From positions 1 to 64,000 of the IMG/VR virus record IMGVR_UViG_3300010354_011858: DNA of 64,000 nt; one strand, given 5' to 3'. The position numbers and the translations under genes were made by a program. The notes below the pieces were generated by a model. It made no database searches. It was not told the origin of the DNA and worked only from the letters and a program-made list of their open reading frames with translations. Below, one piece after another: positions 61,568 through 64,000 of this stretch. Each line of letters opens with the position of its first letter. Position 1 is the stretch's first letter. This stretch comes from a virus.

Positions 61568-62224
61568 ATGGCTTACGAAAATTATAGATTTATATCATGG
61601 ACTGATGGGACTCCCATTACGGGCGAAAGACTTGCTCAGATGTCTACAAATATTGAGCAAGTTAAAGATGCAACAGACGATAGACCCCAGGGTGTTATCC
61701 AATTACATCAAATAACTGCTGATGTTCCTAATGCAACTGGATATTCAGATTTTGCTGAGTATGAGTTAATTTCTTTAAAAGAAGATCCGCCTGCTGATAG
61801 AAGAGTTAGTGTGGATGGTAATCGTTACTATAAACTCTCGCTCCACTTTCCTGGGTTCCTTGTGAAGGCTAGAGGCGCTGAGGACTCAACTTTCCTCATC
61901 AAATTCTATCAAGGAACATTTGGCAACGCTTCCACATTATTGAATACTTGGAAGGTAACACCACCAATATTTTCTTTTTATGATGTTTCTGCAAATGCAT
62001 CTACGACAACTGTAAGTGTTAAATCTAATGGATATCCGACTAGATTTGGTGCTGGTGATTACTCAATCATTCTGTCATCCTCATCGTCAGGCCTGACGGT
62101 GGAATCTTTTTATGTCACTGTAAAAAGAGATCAGGGTGCTAATACAACAAATGCTCCCGCATATTATATTCCAAGTGGTGGCACTGTTATGCAATTTTAT
62201 GTTGAGGATGTCGGCGGAGTCTGA
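61568..62224 (+). CDS. Putative tail structural protein
   Basis: This 218-residue protein begins RFISWTDGTPITGERLAQMSTNIEQV, a pattern common at the N-terminus of phage minor tail proteins. A beta-rich domain (YYKLSLHFPGFLVKA, GAGDYSIILSSSSSGLTVESFYVTV) follows. Its role in the tail tip is inferred. Confidence 0.65.
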   Translation: MAYENYRFISWTDGTPITGERLAQMSTNIEQVKDATDDRPQGVIQLHQITADVPNATGYSDFAEYELISLKEDPPADRRVSVDGNRYYKLSLHFPGFLVKARGAEDSTFLIKFYQGTFGNASTLLNTWKVTPPIFSFYDVSANASTTTVSVKSNGYPTRFGAGDYSIILSSSSSGLTVESFYVTVKRDQGANTTNAPAYYIPSGGTVMQFYVEDVGGV

Positions 62225-62664
62225 TGCGTAGACGAGAGCTTGCTTCTCAAAGAAAAGATATAAAGTGGACACCCAGGAATAACACTGGCGCTAGCAACCC
62301 TAACTTTGCTGGTGGGAAGTACATTGACGATAAAGGATATGTTCGTCTGCTCAGGCCGGAACATCCAAGAAATATTCGTGGATATGTATATGAACATCGT
62401 TTGTTAATGGAAGAGTATATGGGGCGGTATTTAGAGCCTTGGGAGACTGTTCATCATATTAATGAGATCAAAACAGATAATCGTATAGAAAATTTCTTTC
62501 TGTGTACGCATAAAGAACACAGTGCAGTTCACATGGAAGGAAGAAAATCAACAATACAGCAAAAAGATAAATTAAGAGAAAATATTAAAAATACAAAACC
62601 CCATACGAGAAAGCGTGATTTTTCAAGAAAAAGTATCTCCAGAAAAAACTATCCTAATGACTGA
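62224..62664 (+). CDS. HNH endonuclease
   Basis: This basic 146-residue protein has the HNH-type motif: YEHRLLMEEYMGRYLEPWETVHHINEIKTDN..., with His-His and Asn, then CTHKEHSAVHM. It is preceded by an NxNF/KYIDDKGY DNA-contact segment. Such enzymes are usually homing endonucleases inserted between phage genes. It overlaps the previous stop (TGATG). Confidence 0.85.
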   Translation: MRRRELASQRKDIKWTPRNNTGASNPNFAGGKYIDDKGYVRLLRPEHPRNIRGYVYEHRLLMEEYMGRYLEPWETVHHINEIKTDNRIENFFLCTHKEHSAVHMEGRKSTIQQKDKLRENIKNTKPHTRKRDFSRKSISRKNYPND

Positions 62665-62680
62665 TTTTTCTCACCCAGGG

Positions 62681-62691
62681 TGTGGTAACAT
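62681..62691 (+). promoter_or_regulatory. Extended -10 promoter of the phosphoesterase gene
   Basis: TGTGGTAACAT matches the recurring element and ends 22 bases before ATG 62714. AGGAGT follows as ribosome site. Confidence 0.5.
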
Positions 62692-62713
62692 TGACCAACC
62701 ACTAGGAGTGATA

Positions 62714-63886
62714 ATGAAAAAATGTGAAGGTCAGGGCTGTGATATCGAATTCGAGCCTAATACGGCTAATCAGAGATATGCACAACCTACTTGTCGTAAG
62801 TCTATAGACTCTTTGGGCTTGTGTAAATACAGAAAAGACAATGGCCTGTTTGACATACCAGGAGTAGATAGTATTTGCGATAGCACTTCTGAGGCAGATC
62901 TTAGAGTTGCTTATGCAAAATTGCTTTCTGAATATGAGAAGGTCAAGGGCAAACAGGATGAACTAGCATCGGCTGTTTATCGTGCCGTGAAAGATACTGT
63001 TGCATCCCAGCCCCCTGTAAAACTGGTGGATGGCTTTACGCCGGTTAAAAGCAAGAAATCATTGAAGGACCAAGAAGTTGCTGTCGCAGTCCTTGCTGAC
63101 TGGCAATTAGCAAAAGTTACACCTGACTATGATTCTTCCGTGTGTGAAGAAAGAATTGATAGATACGCCGATAAGGTAATTCAGCTTACCAATATTCAAC
63201 GAGCAGATCATCCTGTTAATGAAATACATATATGGTGCCTCGGTGATATTGTCGAAGGCGAACTGATATTTCCGGGCCAGAGTTTTCTTGTAGATGGCGG
63301 TCTTTATCGTCAAGTGACTGTTGATGGACCACGCATTATGCGTAAGTTTATTAACAGGATGTTGGAGAACTTTGAGAAAGTTACATTCGTTGGCGTTATA
63401 GGGAATCATGGTGCTATCGGCGGTCGTAGTAGAAGAGACCATGACCCAGAAACAAATGCAGATAGAATGTTGTATAGAATCGTACAGTTGATGTATGAAA
63501 ATGAAAAGAGGATTTCTTTTAACATACCGGATGGTAGAGGTGAAAGAAATTGGTATGCCATAGATTCGATTGGCAACTACAAGTCGCTGTTAATACACGG
63601 CGATCAGTTTGGAAGTCTATCAACACTGTATGCCTTCCAGAAAAAGGTGTATGGTTGGAAGGTTGGGGCAATCCAGGAAGAGTTCAATGATGTTTATTGT
63701 GGTCACTTCCACACTCCGACAAAGATGACGTTCAATACTGTGCAATTCAGAATCTCTGGTAGCCCAGAATCTACAAACACATATGCAATGGAGAGCCTGG
63801 CTGCAATTGGCCAGCCTTCCCAACCATTGATGTTTGTTCATCCCGAAAAGGGAATTGTAACAGCAGAATATAACTGCTGGTTATAG
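62714..63886 (+). CDS. Calcineurin-like metallophosphoesterase
   Basis: The start is set at ATG 62714 after AGGAGTGATA; a longer frame from 62615 overlaps the HNH gene and lacks a site. The 390-residue protein has a short Cys-containing N-terminal zinc-finger-like segment (CEGQGC, PTC). The metal-site motifs of metallophosphoesterases follow in order: ADWQLAK, LGDIVEGE, GNHGA, HGDQ and GHFHTP. It may be a nuclease (Mre11/SbcD-like) or nucleotide phosphatase. Confidence 0.85.
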   Translation: MKKCEGQGCDIEFEPNTANQRYAQPTCRKSIDSLGLCKYRKDNGLFDIPGVDSICDSTSEADLRVAYAKLLSEYEKVKGKQDELASAVYRAVKDTVASQPPVKLVDGFTPVKSKKSLKDQEVAVAVLADWQLAKVTPDYDSSVCEERIDRYADKVIQLTNIQRADHPVNEIHIWCLGDIVEGELIFPGQSFLVDGGLYRQVTVDGPRIMRKFINRMLENFEKVTFVGVIGNHGAIGGRSRRDHDPETNADRMLYRIVQLMYENEKRISFNIPDGRGERNWYAIDSIGNYKSLLIHGDQFGSLSTLYAFQKKVYGWKVGAIQEEFNDVYCGHFHTPTKMTFNTVQFRISGSPESTNTYAMESLAAIGQPSQPLMFVHPEKGIVTAEYNCWL

Positions 63887-63894
63887 GAGGATAT

Positions 63895-64000
63895 ATGTTA
63901 GATAAAGGATTATTAAAAGACGTTGCTGAAAGAGCGTTGTGGACAGCGGCTCAGGCTTTTGTTGCTGTCTATACCGTTGGTGGTGTTGACGAGGCAAAGT
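63895..64000 (+). CDS. Holin-like protein, 3' end cut by window edge
   Basis: ATG 63895 follows GGAGG. The 35 residues available (MLDKGLLKDVAERALWTAA, then QAFVAVYTVGG) match the opening of small holins common in actinophages, where a short amphipathic helix leads into the first membrane segment. The remainder lies outside the window. Confidence 0.6.
   Translation, partial: MLDKGLLKDVAERALWTAAQAFVAVYTVGGVDEAK

Noticed and set aside
1-64000. tRNA or rRNA genes
   Set aside because: No cloverleaf with a GGTTCGAATC-like T-loop and acceptor pairing was found by eye; a tRNA search program would be needed to exclude degenerate ones.

Overview
This window is part of the genome of a tailed bacteriophage with a long non-contractile tail (siphovirus type). 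It holds a contiguous head and tail gene set: portal, prohead protease with scaffold, major capsid protein, head-tail connectors, tail tube, frameshifted tail chaperone, a 2046-residue tape measure protein and many tail-tip or fibre genes. No terminase, DNA polymerase or integrase was found, so the window is a fragment. The likely host is a Gram-positive, probably freshwater-type, low-GC actinobacterium. The clues are an encoded LPKTG sortase-anchored protein, a peptidase-type endolysin, ThyX, a B12-dependent ribonucleotide reductase, and many promoters sitting 6-8 bases from a start codon with no ribosome binding site (leaderless style). The host assignment is inference.

Layout. (1) Bases 1-3100 form a GC-rich island of small leftward genes, unlike the AT-rich remainder. 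It carries about twenty copies of a palindromic operator-like motif (consensus TCTAACGTTAGA), several GC hairpins, and at 2299-2437 an array of DnaA boxes that looks like a replication origin. (2) Bases 3143-16526 are leftward accessory and metabolic genes: dCMP deaminase, three cytochromes P450, an acyl-CoA synthetase-type ligase, a short-chain dehydrogenase, an AhpD-like protein, a DUF1599-like protein, a protein with duplicated HiPIP-like cysteine motifs, and ThyX. (3) Bases 16713-20818 are rightward: a glycosyltransferase, a class II ribonucleotide reductase and a sulfotransferase-like gene. (4) Bases 20913-32988 hold the portal, protease/scaffold, capsid and a first set of fibre genes. 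(5) Bases 32946-35607 are a leftward three-gene insert: a flavin-dependent halogenase and two 2-oxoglutarate oxygenases. (6) Bases 35707-39680 hold a PA14 surface protein, two small membrane proteins (holin candidates), an LPXTG protein and the endolysin. (7) Bases 39680-44803 hold a nuclease, a 25-residue Cys-rich peptide, connectors, the tail tube, an APS kinase-nucleotidyltransferase fusion and the tail chaperones. (8) Bases 44847-62224 hold the tape measure and tail-tip/fibre genes. (9) Bases 62224-64000 hold an HNH endonuclease, a metallophosphoesterase and the start of another holin-like gene.

How the genes may work together. ThyX, dCMP deaminase and the ribonucleotide reductase supply deoxynucleotides. 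The APS kinase domain and the sulfotransferase could form a PAPS-dependent sulfation route. The most unusual content is oxidative small-molecule chemistry: three P450s, a CoA ligase and an SDR in one leftward block, and a halogenase with two Fe/2OG oxygenases in a second block inside the structural genes. Both blocks have a promoter of the same extended -10 type found before several other genes in the window. Their substrates are unknown.
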